DNA from: Marinobacter sp. LV10R510-11A
Lineage (GTDB): Bacteria; Pseudomonadota; Gammaproteobacteria; Pseudomonadales; Oleiphilaceae
Direction: 5' to 3'
Assembly (NCBI RefSeq): GCF_900215155.1
Contig: NZ_LT907980.1
Span: 2,852,001 to 2,916,000, forward strand
DNA: 64,000 bases
Shown here one piece after another: positions 25,429-35,900 of this stretch. The position numbers and the translations under genes are program-made. The notes beneath the pieces were generated by a model. The model worked only from the letters and a program-made list of their open reading frames with translations, was not told the DNA's origin and searched no databases. Within the stretch, counting starts at the first letter, position 1. Every line of letters starts with the position of its first letter.

Positions 25429-27752
25429 CGTTCACCTCCCGTCAGAGCACTGGCAGACACAGGCGCAACAGCGGATTTGCCAAGTTGCCGGCGCATCAGC
25501 GCCGCAATGCTCAGACCAATCGCCAGGCTCAGAATGGCAAGCTCCAGCCAGAAAGCCGGATAGACAGCCATGGGCAGAGACCAGCCAAATGCCAGGGGAT
25601 TGATTCTGTGTACCAATACCCAGGTCAGCCAGATGCCCAGTGGCAAAGCCAATACAGCGATACCGCCTGTCAGCAATAGCGCCAGCCTCAGCAACTGGCC
25701 TGCAACCTCCCGTTGTGGCAAACCCCAAACCACCAACAACCGGAAGTACCAGGCACGGGTAGAGAAAAACACCCAACCCATCATCAGCAACGCCGAGGCA
25801 GCCAGAATCAGGGTAAGCAGCGTCATCGCGCGGGTGAGCGCGAACGTTTGATCAAACACACCGGTTGCCAGCTCGCGGATGGTGCCGTTGTCTCTCATGG
25901 ATAACGCTTCCACGCCCCAGATTTGCTGAAGTGCATCGGTAATATGCGTGATCCCGGGCTCTCCCGGCGTAACAGACAGGCTCTCGAAACGGATGTCAAA
26001 AGTCTCGGGAAGGGTTTCACCGTTCACCAGAACTTCCCCAACCGGGCGGCCATAGTCCGGGTAAACGCCCAACACTGGCATGGCCTTTGGCTGATCGCCG
26101 AGACGCAGCTGCACACTGTCACCAACCCCAATGTTCTCCCTGCGCGCCAACTGCTCGTTAATCATGATCCCTTCACCGGCTGCCAAGGTTCCCCAAGGGC
26201 GATCCGCCGCTTCCAACAATGTCCATCCGCGTATCAAAGAGCCTACAGGTGTGATCGCAAATACATCCACCTGCTGGCTGCCGGCATCTGGCAGCTGAGC
26301 GTGCCCCCGAATCACCCGATGCCACTGCAAACCCGGAGCGCTCGCCTGCTGGCTGACGAGCCAATCGGCTGCTTTATCGCTGTCAGCTCCGGCCGGCACT
26401 TCAATGTAATAGGCTGCCTCCAACCGCTGCGCCAACCAGCGATCAAACGTATCTTCAAACGTGGTGACCAGAGCCTGAACAGCAAGCACCATAGCCAGGG
26501 CAAACTGCAGGGCAACCAGTGGCAGTGTCAGCCTGCGAACCAACACAGCAAGCTCCCGGTAGCGCCATCGAGCCAGCGACGCTTTCGATCGGCCGGCTCG
26601 CCAGTGGGCCAGATGCGTGACGGCGGTCGGTGTCAGCCAGCCGGCACCGGCGAACACCAGGGCAACCGCAACGAACACCCACGGCAGCGACGGTGCAAGC
26701 CAAGCCATCACCAGCCCGACTGCCAGCAAAGCTGTTGCCAACCCTGCCCGAGCGGGCACAGGCAAGGAAAGGCGCTCGCGGAACCTGAGAAAAAGCAGAT
26801 CTCCCAGGCACGCAATGACGACCACAGCCAGCATAACCAGAACCGGCGTTAACCAGCCCTGCCCTTGCCCTGCGTAAAGGGGAATATCGAACAGTCCGTC
26901 AAGAGCCTGACCGAATCCGCTACCCAGACCTGCCGCCAGCCATCGGCCCAGCCAGACGCCGGGCACGACACACACCAACGCCAGCACAAGAATTTCCAGC
27001 ACCAGCCAGCGCTGAACCTGCCCTGGCGACACACCAAAACGATGCAGCAGGGCAAAGCTATCTCGGCGCTGTGCCAGACCCAACAGGTAGACGCTGCGCA
27101 ACAGCAGTGCCGTGATCAGCAATACCAGCACACCCAAGGCCTCCAGGTTGAGCAGAAAGCTGTCTCCGAGTTCTCCGGTGTCTGGGCTGGTTGCGAAGGT
27201 TTGCAGGGTGTAATCGGGATGCAGGTCAGAGACTTGCGTGGTGTCAGGTGTCAGCAGGAAAAATCGGCTTTGCCGGGCGCTAATGCTCGCTGCGGAGTGA
27301 ATGTCCACAAAAGGTTTGCCATCCAGAGGCTGATCCAGAGCTTGAGATATGCCGGTTCCCGCTCCGAAGCAATGGGCAGCCAAGGGATCGATCCCGATAA
27401 GGCGATTGCCGGCTTCAGGTGTCACCTCCAACCAGGGCATAACACACACGCCGGCAAGGCGCAGCGACACAAAGTCGTCGATCGCCAGGGCCTCGCCATC
27501 GTCTCGCACCACCTGCTGGCGCTCCGCCACAGCCTGCTCACTCTGATCCAGGCTGTCTCTCGCCTGGCTGGTTAAATGGCTAACGCCCGTCCAAAGCATG
27601 GTGGCAAGAAGGATCATGATTGCAAGGGCGAGCAGTTGCAGGGGGTGCCGACGATAGTGGCTGAACAAAGCCCGAGGCATGTAGAAAGGTGGGATGAGAG
27701 GCCTGAAGTGAGGACTGAAGAAAGACCTGAAGAGAGACAGAAAGCCTTTCAT
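25425..27752 (-). CDS. AttFG-type FtsX-fold ABC permease
   Basis: A 775-aa permease with two FtsX/MacB-like halves. It has membrane helices near 45-65, then a large periplasmic domain, then a helix bundle (LLLNLEALGVLVLLITALLL and on, about 200-400), a second periplasmic domain (about 440-640) and three final helices. Fused AttF-AttG permeases of this layout work with the AttE ATPase. ATG 27752 overlaps the ATPase stop; an internal ATG at 27680 (MPRALFSHYRRHP) matches the family start better, but its ribosome site is weak. Likely substrate: lipid or lipoprotein-linked cargo, inferred only from the FtsX/LolCE relationship. Confidence 0.85.
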   Translation of the reverse strand: MKGFLSLFRSFFSPHFRPLIPPFYMPRALFSHYRRHPLQLLALAIMILLATMLWTGVSHLTSQARDSLDQSEQAVAERQQVVRDDGEALAIDDFVSLRLAGVCVMPWLEVTPEAGNRLIGIDPLAAHCFGAGTGISQALDQPLDGKPFVDIHSAASISARQSRFFLLTPDTTQVSDLHPDYTLQTFATSPDTGELGDSFLLNLEALGVLVLLITALLLRSVYLLGLAQRRDSFALLHRFGVSPGQVQRWLVLEILVLALVCVVPGVWLGRWLAAGLGSGFGQALDGLFDIPLYAGQGQGWLTPVLVMLAVVVIACLGDLLFLRFRERLSLPVPARAGLATALLAVGLVMAWLAPSLPWVFVAVALVFAGAGWLTPTAVTHLAHWRAGRSKASLARWRYRELAVLVRRLTLPLVALQFALAMVLAVQALVTTFEDTFDRWLAQRLEAAYYIEVPAGADSDKAADWLVSQQASAPGLQWHRVIRGHAQLPDAGSQQVDVFAITPVGSLIRGWTLLEAADRPWGTLAAGEGIMINEQLARRENIGVGDSVQLRLGDQPKAMPVLGVYPDYGRPVGEVLVNGETLPETFDIRFESLSVTPGEPGITHITDALQQIWGVEALSMRDNGTIRELATGVFDQTFALTRAMTLLTLILAASALLMMGWVFFSTRAWYFRLLVVWGLPQREVAGQLLRLALLLTGGIAVLALPLGIWLTWVLVHRINPLAFGWSLPMAVYPAFWLELAILSLAIGLSIAALMRRQLGKSAVAPVSASALTGGER

Positions 27753-28429
27753 AGGTCACTCAGGTGGCCAAGATCCAGGTGCTGCTGGCAACCGGCGGCA
27801 AGCTCGGCGTCGTGGGTCGCCAGAATCAGGCCGCAGCCGTGGCGCGTCTGAAGATCGAACAATACCCGGGTAACCTCGTCGGCCGTATGGCGATCGAGGC
27901 TTCCGGTGGGTTCGTCCGCCAGTATCAGCGCAGGCTCCATGGCAAAAACCATGGCCAGAGCCGCCCGCTGGCGCTGGCCGCCAGATACCTGATCCGGGTA
28001 GCGCTGCGCCAGCTCACCGATATCCAGGCGAGTCAGCCAGTCTTGACTGTTTACCGGGTCCCGCCCTGCAAGCTGGGCCCGAAGCCGCACATTGTCCAGC
28101 AGTGACAGAGCGGGCATAAGATTAGCCTCCTGAAACACCACCCCGATATGCTGCCGGCGCAACGCAGACCAGGCCGCGGCCTTTCGCCGTGTCGCTGCGC
28201 CGCCAGCCTCGAAAACCTGATCGCGCAGAGCGATGGTGCCGGCATCCGGCAGTTCCAGGCCACACAGCAGATTCAGCAGAGTGCTCTTGCCAGAACCGGA
28301 GCGGCCGGTCAGCGCAAGCGACTGGCCTTGCCCCAGGGTAAACGACAGCTTTTCAATAACCGGGACGGTTTCGTTACCGCTGACGAAATGCTTGCTCAGA
28401 CCCCGAACAGCCAGCAGAGAGTCAGTCAT
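27749..28429 (-). CDS. AttE-type ABC transporter ATPase
   Basis: The 226-aa ATPase belongs to the MacB/LolD class, with Walker A GRSGSGKSTLLNLLCGL, the signature VSGGQRQRAALAMVFA, Walker B LILADEPTGSLD and the His switch ATHDAEL. It powers the FtsX-fold permease encoded next, with which it overlaps by 4 nt. It also overlaps the RND pump gene upstream by 4 nt, tying the ABC and RND parts into one transcript. Confidence 0.92.
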   Translation of the reverse strand: MTDSLLAVRGLSKHFVSGNETVPVIEKLSFTLGQGQSLALTGRSGSGKSTLLNLLCGLELPDAGTIALRDQVFEAGGAATRRKAAAWSALRRQHIGVVFQEANLMPALSLLDNVRLRAQLAGRDPVNSQDWLTRLDIGELAQRYPDQVSGGQRQRAALAMVFAMEPALILADEPTGSLDRHTADEVTRVLFDLQTRHGCGLILATHDAELAAGCQQHLDLGHLSDL

Positions 28430-31400
28430 ACAAGCTCACCACCGTGGCGCCTGGCCCGCCATTCCCGGAACTGCTCCAGCCAAGACAACAGAGCGGGGAT
28501 AACCAGCAGTACCAGCCCGGTAGACAGCCCCAGGCCGAAGGCTATGGATGTGGCCATAGGGATCAGGAACTGGGCCTGTAGTGAGGTTTCAAACAGCAGA
28601 GGCAGCAAACCACCAATGGTGGTCAGCGAGGTCAGCAGCACCGCACGCACCCGCTGGACCGCCGCCTCATTCAGCGCCTCGTTAATACCCAGTCCTTTCT
28701 GGCGCTGCTGATTGTAGAAAGACACCAGAATGATCGCGTTGTTCACCACAATGCCGGCCAGGCCAAACAGCCCGAACAGCGATAGAACCGTAAGCTGCAG
28801 CCCCATCAGCCAGTGGCCCAGCAAGGCGCCTACTAGGGAGAAGGGAATAATCGCCATTACGATCAGCGGCAGGCTCCAGGAAGCGAACACCCAGGCCAGT
28901 ATCACGTACATCAACGCCAAGCCGATCAACAAACCGGTTTTCATATCCGCGATGGTTTCCCGCTGATCCGCCGACCTGCCCTCGAAGCTGTAGCGAACAT
29001 TGTAGCGGCTGGCAATATCCGGCAAGGCTTCCGCCTGCAGGCTCTCGATAATCTGCGCCGTAGTGCTTACCCGGGTGTTGAGGGCGGAGGTAACTTCCAC
29101 GGCCAGCTTGCCGTCGGCATGGCGCAGAGCCTCGAAACCCTGGCGATGGTCCAGGTTCATCACCTGCCCCAGGGGCACAAAGCGTCCATCGGGTATGCGC
29201 ACGGTAACGCGAGACAGTGTAGACAAACGTTCGCGCTGCTCCCGGGGCAGCTGCACCCGCACCTCCATCTCATCACGCCCGTCCTGATAGATCTGGGCGA
29301 CCCTGCCATCAAATGCTGCCCGCAGCTGACTGCCCAGGTCCGTCGTAGTGAGGCCCAGCGCCTCGCCGTAGGCACTGGTCTGATAGATCAGCTGTTCCCG
29401 GCCCCAGGGCATGTCATCTTCCACATCCAGCACGCCCGGCAGCGTCGATAACGCCTGTGCCAGTTCCTCTGCGGCAAACTTCAGGTTTTCCGAGTTGTCA
29501 CCGGTCAGCCGCACATTCACATCACGGCCCGGAGGCCCTGACTGGCGCTCTGAAATGGCCAGGTTATCCAGCCCCGCGGGCAGGGTCAGGCGGCTGCGCC
29601 ATTCGTTGATGAATTCCGGATTGCGCACCGGGCGCTGATCCGAAGGCACCATTTCAATCATTATGGAACCCAACTCATCACCGGCACGAGAGCTTCCGCC
29701 ACCGCCCAACGTGGCCCCCTCCGTCGTAACCGCATGCAGTATGAGGTTGCCGCCAAGCGCCGATTCCGCCTCATTCAATGCCTTTTGCATATCGACCATA
29801 AACCGACCAACGGTCTTGCTGTTCGTGCCCGCAACAAAGCTGGCATTGGCGTAGAGCACTGAGGGCTCCGGCGTCGGGAAAAAGTTGAACCCGAGGCGGC
29901 CACCCGCAAGCAGCCCCACGGTAACCAGGGCTAACGCCAGAACGCAGGCCATGGTGATACCCCGGTGCTCCAGACTGCGCAGGGAGAATCGGCGAAAAGG
30001 GCCTTCGCGAAAGCGATCAAACCGGCGTTCGAAACCAGCACGGAAACGCGCAACCGGATTACGGCTGGGGCGCGCAGGCTCTGGCGCACCTTTACCCGTG
30101 TGTCGGGGGCTGAAGGCATGCCGCAAGTGCGCTGGCAGTACAATAAAGCACTCTAGCAGCGACGCGATAAGCACGCAGATCATGACCACAGGTATATCGC
30201 CAAGAATATTGCCGATTACGCCACCCACAACCAACAAGGGCATAAAGGCGGCGACCGTGGTCAGAGACGAGGCCAGCACCGGCCACACCATGCGTTTGGC
30301 GGCGCCCTCTGAGGCGTAAATAGAGGCTTCACCCATGCGGGCGTGAGCGTCCGCATCCTCACCCACCACAATGGCATCGTCCACAATAACCCCCAGCGCC
30401 ATGATCAGCGCAAACAGGGAGATCATGTTGATGGAACCGCCGATGAGCCAAAGCACGCCCAGAGCCGCAAGAAATGCCGTTGGAATCCCCACGGCCACCC
30501 AGAATGCCACTCGTCCCGGAAGAAACAGATACAGCAGGCACACAACCAGTATCAGACCGCTGAGACCGTTGCTGGTCAAAAGGGAAATGCGGTCATTCAG
30601 CAGTTGCCAGGTCTGGTCGTAAACCTCGAGCTGTATCGAAGGTGGCAGTGTAGCCTGTGTCTCGTCGAGCCACTGTTGCAGAACCTTTGCCGCAGCCAGG
30701 GAGTCGCCGTTTTCCGAACGCTGGAGCTGCAGCTCAATGGCCGGGAAGCCGTTACGGGTGAGAGAAACCTGATTGTCGCGATCCTCTTGGCGGACAGTAG
30801 CGATGTCTCCGAGGCGTAACTGAGTGCGTTCGCCGCTGAGCACAGGCACGGATTCGAACGCCTGCGGGCTGCGCCGTTGCTCTAGCGATCGCAGCTCCCG
30901 CGCCGCATCCTGCTGGGCCATTACCCCAGCGGGCAAATCCCGCGAAACTGAAGCAACCCGTTCGGCAATCTGCCCAAGTGTAAGCCCCAGTGCCTCCAGC
31001 CTTTCCACGGGAACATCAATGCTGATCTGCTGCTCTGGCAGGCCTCTGAAAGACACCCGGTCTATACCTTGCTGCAGAAGTTCGTCTTCATAGCGGTAGG
31101 CCAGGGCTCGCAGCTCTCTGCGATCAACGTCTCCGAAAACCAGCATGCGGGCGACGGGCTCGTAGCGCTCGATCCGGGTAACCCGGGGCTCCTCGGCGTC
31201 TGCCGGCAGGTTGTTGAACTCATCTACCTGCTGGCGCACATCATCCAGTGCGGTGATCGGATTGGTGCCTTCCTGAAACTCCAGTGTGATGGACGCCACA
31301 CTCTGAGCCGAGGTGGAGGTCATCTTCTTGAGACCGTCCACGCTACGCAGGCGCTGTTCCAGAGGATTGGTAATGCCCTGTTCCACATCTTCCGCCGAGG

Positions 31401-31572
31401 CGCCACTCCAGATCACGCGCACGCTGACAACATCCAGTGCAAAGGTGGGGAAGAACTGAACATTCATGCGGGTAAGAGCTAACGTACCGGCAAGTAGCAT
31501 CATCAGCATCACCAGGTTGCCCGCGACCTTGTGATGTACAAAAAAGCCGATGACGCCTTTTCTGCGCCTCAT
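28426..31572 (-). CDS. RND efflux pump, inner-membrane subunit
   Basis: A 1048-aa RND transporter with 12 membrane helices and two large periplasmic loops. It has the N-terminal cytoplasmic segment and helix HHKVAGNLVMLMMLLAGTLA, and the helix 4 proton-relay motif LGVIVDDAIVVGEDADAH. The repeat LTVLSLFGLFGLAGIVVNNA follows in the second half. It belongs to the AcrB/HAE1-like side of the superfamily. It should expel hydrophobic compounds through an outer-membrane channel encoded elsewhere. It is encoded between its adaptor (overlap 4 nt) and the AttE ATPase (overlap 4 nt). Confidence 0.92.
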   Translation of the reverse strand: MRRRKGVIGFFVHHKVAGNLVMLMMLLAGTLALTRMNVQFFPTFALDVVSVRVIWSGASAEDVEQGITNPLEQRLRSVDGLKKMTSTSAQSVASITLEFQEGTNPITALDDVRQQVDEFNNLPADAEEPRVTRIERYEPVARMLVFGDVDRRELRALAYRYEDELLQQGIDRVSFRGLPEQQISIDVPVERLEALGLTLGQIAERVASVSRDLPAGVMAQQDAARELRSLEQRRSPQAFESVPVLSGERTQLRLGDIATVRQEDRDNQVSLTRNGFPAIELQLQRSENGDSLAAAKVLQQWLDETQATLPPSIQLEVYDQTWQLLNDRISLLTSNGLSGLILVVCLLYLFLPGRVAFWVAVGIPTAFLAALGVLWLIGGSINMISLFALIMALGVIVDDAIVVGEDADAHARMGEASIYASEGAAKRMVWPVLASSLTTVAAFMPLLVVGGVIGNILGDIPVVMICVLIASLLECFIVLPAHLRHAFSPRHTGKGAPEPARPSRNPVARFRAGFERRFDRFREGPFRRFSLRSLEHRGITMACVLALALVTVGLLAGGRLGFNFFPTPEPSVLYANASFVAGTNSKTVGRFMVDMQKALNEAESALGGNLILHAVTTEGATLGGGGSSRAGDELGSIMIEMVPSDQRPVRNPEFINEWRSRLTLPAGLDNLAISERQSGPPGRDVNVRLTGDNSENLKFAAEELAQALSTLPGVLDVEDDMPWGREQLIYQTSAYGEALGLTTTDLGSQLRAAFDGRVAQIYQDGRDEMEVRVQLPREQRERLSTLSRVTVRIPDGRFVPLGQVMNLDHRQGFEALRHADGKLAVEVTSALNTRVSTTAQIIESLQAEALPDIASRYNVRYSFEGRSADQRETIADMKTGLLIGLALMYVILAWVFASWSLPLIVMAIIPFSLVGALLGHWLMGLQLTVLSLFGLFGLAGIVVNNAIILVSFYNQQRQKGLGINEALNEAAVQRVRAVLLTSLTTIGGLLPLLFETSLQAQFLIPMATSIAFGLGLSTGLVLLVIPALLSWLEQFREWRARRHGGELV

Positions 31573-32825
31573 TGTGCGGAGCTCCCTTCACTTTCACTTT
31601 CACTTGCACCGGCAACGTCTACTTTAAGGCCGGTCAAGGCATTGGGCAGATGGGTGATAATCAGGCGTGCGCCTGGCTTCAGCGCCTCACTGGCGATTAA
31701 AAGGCTGCGTTCGCCATTTTCCGAGAGAACTTCGCCCACACGCTCCACGGAAACCCGCCGCATGCGGCTATCGTCGGCAACCAGATACACGCTGTCTGCG
31801 CCATACAGTGCGCTGAACGGAATGGCTACCGATTCGCTGCGCTCCGGCCGCTCAAGGCTCACCGGCAACAGGGCGCCCGGGCGCAAGCCTGCTGCGTCTC
31901 CGGCCAAGACAAGAATCGCCTCCGTTCCGGCAGGGTCACTGGTGCCCGCAAAGCGCTCAAGCCGGAAACGAATCTCTCGGTTATCACCGTAAGCGTAAAG
32001 ATCTTTGCCTTCGGCCAGTGCACCAAGCAGCTCGGCCCGATACCTATCGGGCACTCTGGCCCGCAGCTCCAATCCCTTAACGGCGTAGACCGAGAGCAGC
32101 TTCTGGTTTCGGGTCACCTGATCGCCCACGGCAACCTGAACATCCGTTATAACACCGTCAAAAGGAGCAATAACCCGGGAGCGCTCGGCATCACGCTGCG
32201 TTGTCGCCAGAGTCGCCTCGGCTTGGGTCAGCCGAGCCTCCAGGCTCTGCCGCCGCGCCGGGTGCTCATCAATCGCGCGCTGGCGAATACTTACGGTGAG
32301 TTCGGCTCTGGCGGCACCGTCGGTTACGCTTTCCAGGTTTTCACGGGAGGCAAGATTTCGGTCTACCAGCGAGCGGGTTCTCTCCAACTGCCGGCGCGCA
32401 TTCGCCAGAATCGCCTGCTCGCTTTTGAGCGCGGTCTGATCATTGCGGTAGCGCACCTGTTCAGATCGAATCTGCGCCTCGAGGTCGACCACCTGAGCTC
32501 TCGCCTGAGCCAGCACCGGCTCAATATCCTGAGAATCCAGAGCGACCAGCAAGTCACCCGCGCTCACCCGCTGCCCCTCGGCCACTGGCCGCTCACCAAT
32601 GCGACCGGCCAGAGTAGCAACCACAGACATCTGCTCCGGCGCCACCACCTCGCCGTATAGAGGTAACATCGGTGTGTGAGCGCCTGGCTCAACGGTTTGA
32701 ACCTGTACCCGCCAGCTACGCTCGGTGGCGCTCACTTGTGCCGGCTCCGGGCGGGTCATTTTCAGAAACAGGAAGCCCAGAACACCGGCTGCAAGAATAA
32801 CTAGTGGTATCAGTCGTTTGAACAT
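31569..32825 (-). CDS. RND efflux periplasmic adaptor
   Basis: The 418-aa membrane-fusion protein has an N-terminal anchor helix (LIPLVILAAGVLGFLFL), a lipoyl half-motif (GEVVAPEQMSVVATLAGRIG), a long helical hairpin (about 100-205, rich in Gln, Ala and Arg), the second lipoyl half (APFDGVITDVQVAVGDQV) and beta-barrel domains. A Ser/Glu repeat (SESESEG) forms the C terminus, from tandem ACTTTC-like repeats in the DNA. First gene of the five-gene operon. Confidence 0.9.
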   Translation of the reverse strand: MFKRLIPLVILAAGVLGFLFLKMTRPEPAQVSATERSWRVQVQTVEPGAHTPMLPLYGEVVAPEQMSVVATLAGRIGERPVAEGQRVSAGDLLVALDSQDIEPVLAQARAQVVDLEAQIRSEQVRYRNDQTALKSEQAILANARRQLERTRSLVDRNLASRENLESVTDGAARAELTVSIRQRAIDEHPARRQSLEARLTQAEATLATTQRDAERSRVIAPFDGVITDVQVAVGDQVTRNQKLLSVYAVKGLELRARVPDRYRAELLGALAEGKDLYAYGDNREIRFRLERFAGTSDPAGTEAILVLAGDAAGLRPGALLPVSLERPERSESVAIPFSALYGADSVYLVADDSRMRRVSVERVGEVLSENGERSLLIASEALKPGARLIITHLPNALTGLKVDVAGASESESEGSSAQ

Positions 32826-32917
32826 TACTTTTTAGCCCGCTCGGGAAAACAAAGCCACAGCCACGTCGCATGGGCGGGCCGGGAAGCACTGGTTAGGGCT
32901 GGTTTAATATCCCGACA

Positions 32918-35900
32918 TTACACCCACTTGCATCTGGCGAGTGTGTAGTAAAGTAAAGGCACCACCAGAACCGTAAGCACGGTTGAAAGCGCGAGCCCAA
33001 ACACTAGAGAGATAGCCAGACCGTTGAAAATCGGATCATTGAGAATGAAGTATGCGCCCACCACCGCCGATATGGCCGTAAGGGCGATAGGCTTGATACG
33101 CACCGCACCCGCCAGAACCACGGCCCTGTCCAACTCAACGCCTTCATCCAGAAGTTGCCGGATAAACACCACCAGCAAGATCGAGTTGCGCACGATAATA
33201 CCCGCCAAAGCAATCATCCCAATCATGCTGGTCGCGGTAAATTCCCGGCCCAGCAAAGCGTGCCCGGGCATGATGCCGATCAAGGTCAGCGGAATAGGCG
33301 CCATGATCACCAATGGCAGAATATACGAACGAAACTGTGCAACCAGCAGCACGAAAATCATGAACATGCCCACGCTGTAGGCGGCCCCCATATCCCGGAA
33401 GGTTTCATAGGTAATCTGCCACTCACCGTCCCACTTGAGCGTGCCTTTTTCCGGCAACGGCGGCTGGTCAATAAAGAACTGCTCCGGCGCGCCCTCCTGC
33501 TGCTTCAGGCGATCAACCATGGCAAACATGCCGTACAGGGGTGAATCTATCTCGCCTGCCATATCGGCCGTCACATAAGTCACCGGTAGCAGGTTTTTGT
33601 GATAGATCGCGCCCATCCAGTCGGCTTCGCGCACCTGGGCGATACTGGCCAGTGGCACCAGATTGCCGGCGCGGCTTCGCACCTGAAGGGACATAAGAAC
33701 CGACGGCTGTGCTTTGTCGCCCTCGTCTAGCATTACCCGAATAGGCACAGGGTATTTGGCATGATCATCGTGCAAAAAGCTGACATTCATACCTCCCAGT
33801 GCCACCTGTAGAGCCCCAACAACCTGGGCCTGAGATATGCCCAGTCGAGCCGCCCGGGCGCGATCCACTTCAATTTCCCATTGGCGTGTGGGCGCTTCCA
33901 GCGTGGTGTCGATATCCACCAGCCCCTGCACCTCAGCCATACCAGCCGCTACAGAGCGAGCCAGCTCAGCGCGCTGGTCAGGGTCAACGCCGTAGATCTC
34001 CGCCACCACTGGCGACAGCACCGGCGGGCCAGGTGGCACCTCAACAATTTTCACGCTGGCGTCGTAACGATTGCCGATGACGGTCAGCGGGTCCCGCAAC
34101 GCCTGGGCAATAACGTGGGACTGACGGGATCGCACATCTTCATCGCTGAGGTTTACCTGTATATCGCCCTGGTATGGGTCGCTACGCAGGTAATACTGGC
34201 GCACCAGCCCATTAAAATTGATGGGTGCAGCGGTGCCCGCATAGCTCTGCCAACTGGTCACTTCGCCAACGGTTTCCAGGTAATGCCCCATTTCCATAAG
34301 CACCCGCTGGGTCTGCTCAACCGGCGTGCTCTCGGGCATATCAACCACAACCTGAAGTTCGGATTTATTGTCGAAAGGCAGCATCTTCATGATAACCGCC
34401 TGAAACACCGGTAACGACGAAGCGGCCAGAGTCAGCAGGATCACCCCAAGCGCTAGCAGGCGACGACGCCAGCGATGGTCACCCAGAAACGGCGAAAGTA
34501 TACCCCCGAAGATTTTCAGAGACATGGGGCTAACACCATCGGCTGAACTGCCGGCCTCTTCGGCTTCTGTCGCGGCTTTGCCTCTTTGGTGTTTCAGCAG
34601 CCGCAAGGCCAGCCAGGGCACCACCACAAAGGCAACAATCTGGGATAGCACCATACCGGCGGACGCGTTGATGGGGATAGGGCTCATGTACGGACCCATA
34701 AGACCCGTTACGAACGCCATGGGTAGCAAAGCCGCCATAATGGTAAGGCTGGCCATAATGGTAGGCGTGCCCACTTCGTCCACCGCTACCGGAATGATAT
34801 CCCGCACCGGGAGGTTGGAGTTGCGGATCCGGCGGTTGATATTTTCGGTAATCACAATGCCGTCATCCACCAGAATACCGATAGAAAAAATCAGTGCGAA
34901 CAGCGAAACCCGGTTCAGGGTGAAGCCCCAGGCCCAGGAGAACACCAGCGTCAGCAGCAGGGTGATCAGCACGGCCACACCAACAATCAGCGCCTGGCGC
35001 CAGCCCATGGCCACCAGCACCAGCAACACCACGCACAGAGTGGCGGATATCAAATCAGAAATGAGTTTGCGTGCTTTGGCAGAGGCGGTTTCGCCATAAT
35101 CCCGGGTAACAATAACTTCCACACCTTCTGGCAGGATGTGGTTGCGAATCTGCTCCAGCCGCTGTTCGATAGCGGTTGTGATATCCACAGCGTTTTGCCC
35201 GGGTTTCTTGGCTATCGCCAGTGTTACTGCCGGGTAGACATCACCAGGCTGACCGACATTGCCCACATCCACTGCCGGCCCGAAGCCGGTCATGACACTC
35301 TGATCAGCAACGGTTCCGCCGCGGCTGACGTTTGCCACATCATCCAGATACACAGCCGCGCCGTTGTGCATGCCGACAACGAGAGCACGCACATCGTCCA
35401 CGCTCTTCAGCAAAGTGCCGACCTGAACCGGAATGGAGAGATTATCACGGGTAATGCGAGCTTCCTGACTGCTGCTGTTAGCAGCTCTCAGGGCATCGCG
35501 GATATCGCTGAGGGTAAGGTTAAACCCGGCAAGCAGGGCCGGGTCAAAATGGATGTCCACTCGGTCGGGCACTCCGCCCACGGTGTAAACATCCCGGGTT
35601 CCGGGCACCCGCTTGAGCGCCACTTCCAGCGTGTGGGCCAGGCGGGTGAGTTCTTCGCCAGTATGCCCGTTGACGGGGTCGTACAGGGTCAGCGTCATCA
35701 CCGGCACATCATCAATACCTTTCGGCTTGACCAGGGGTTGTGTGGCGCCAAGATCCGGCGGCAGCCAGTCCTGATTGGAATACACCTGGTTATAAAGCCG
35801 GACCAGCGCTTCCTGCCTTGGAATGCCGACTTCAAACTGCACAGTGATAACCGCCTGGCCCTGGCGGGATACGGAGTATACGTGCTCAACGCCGACGATT

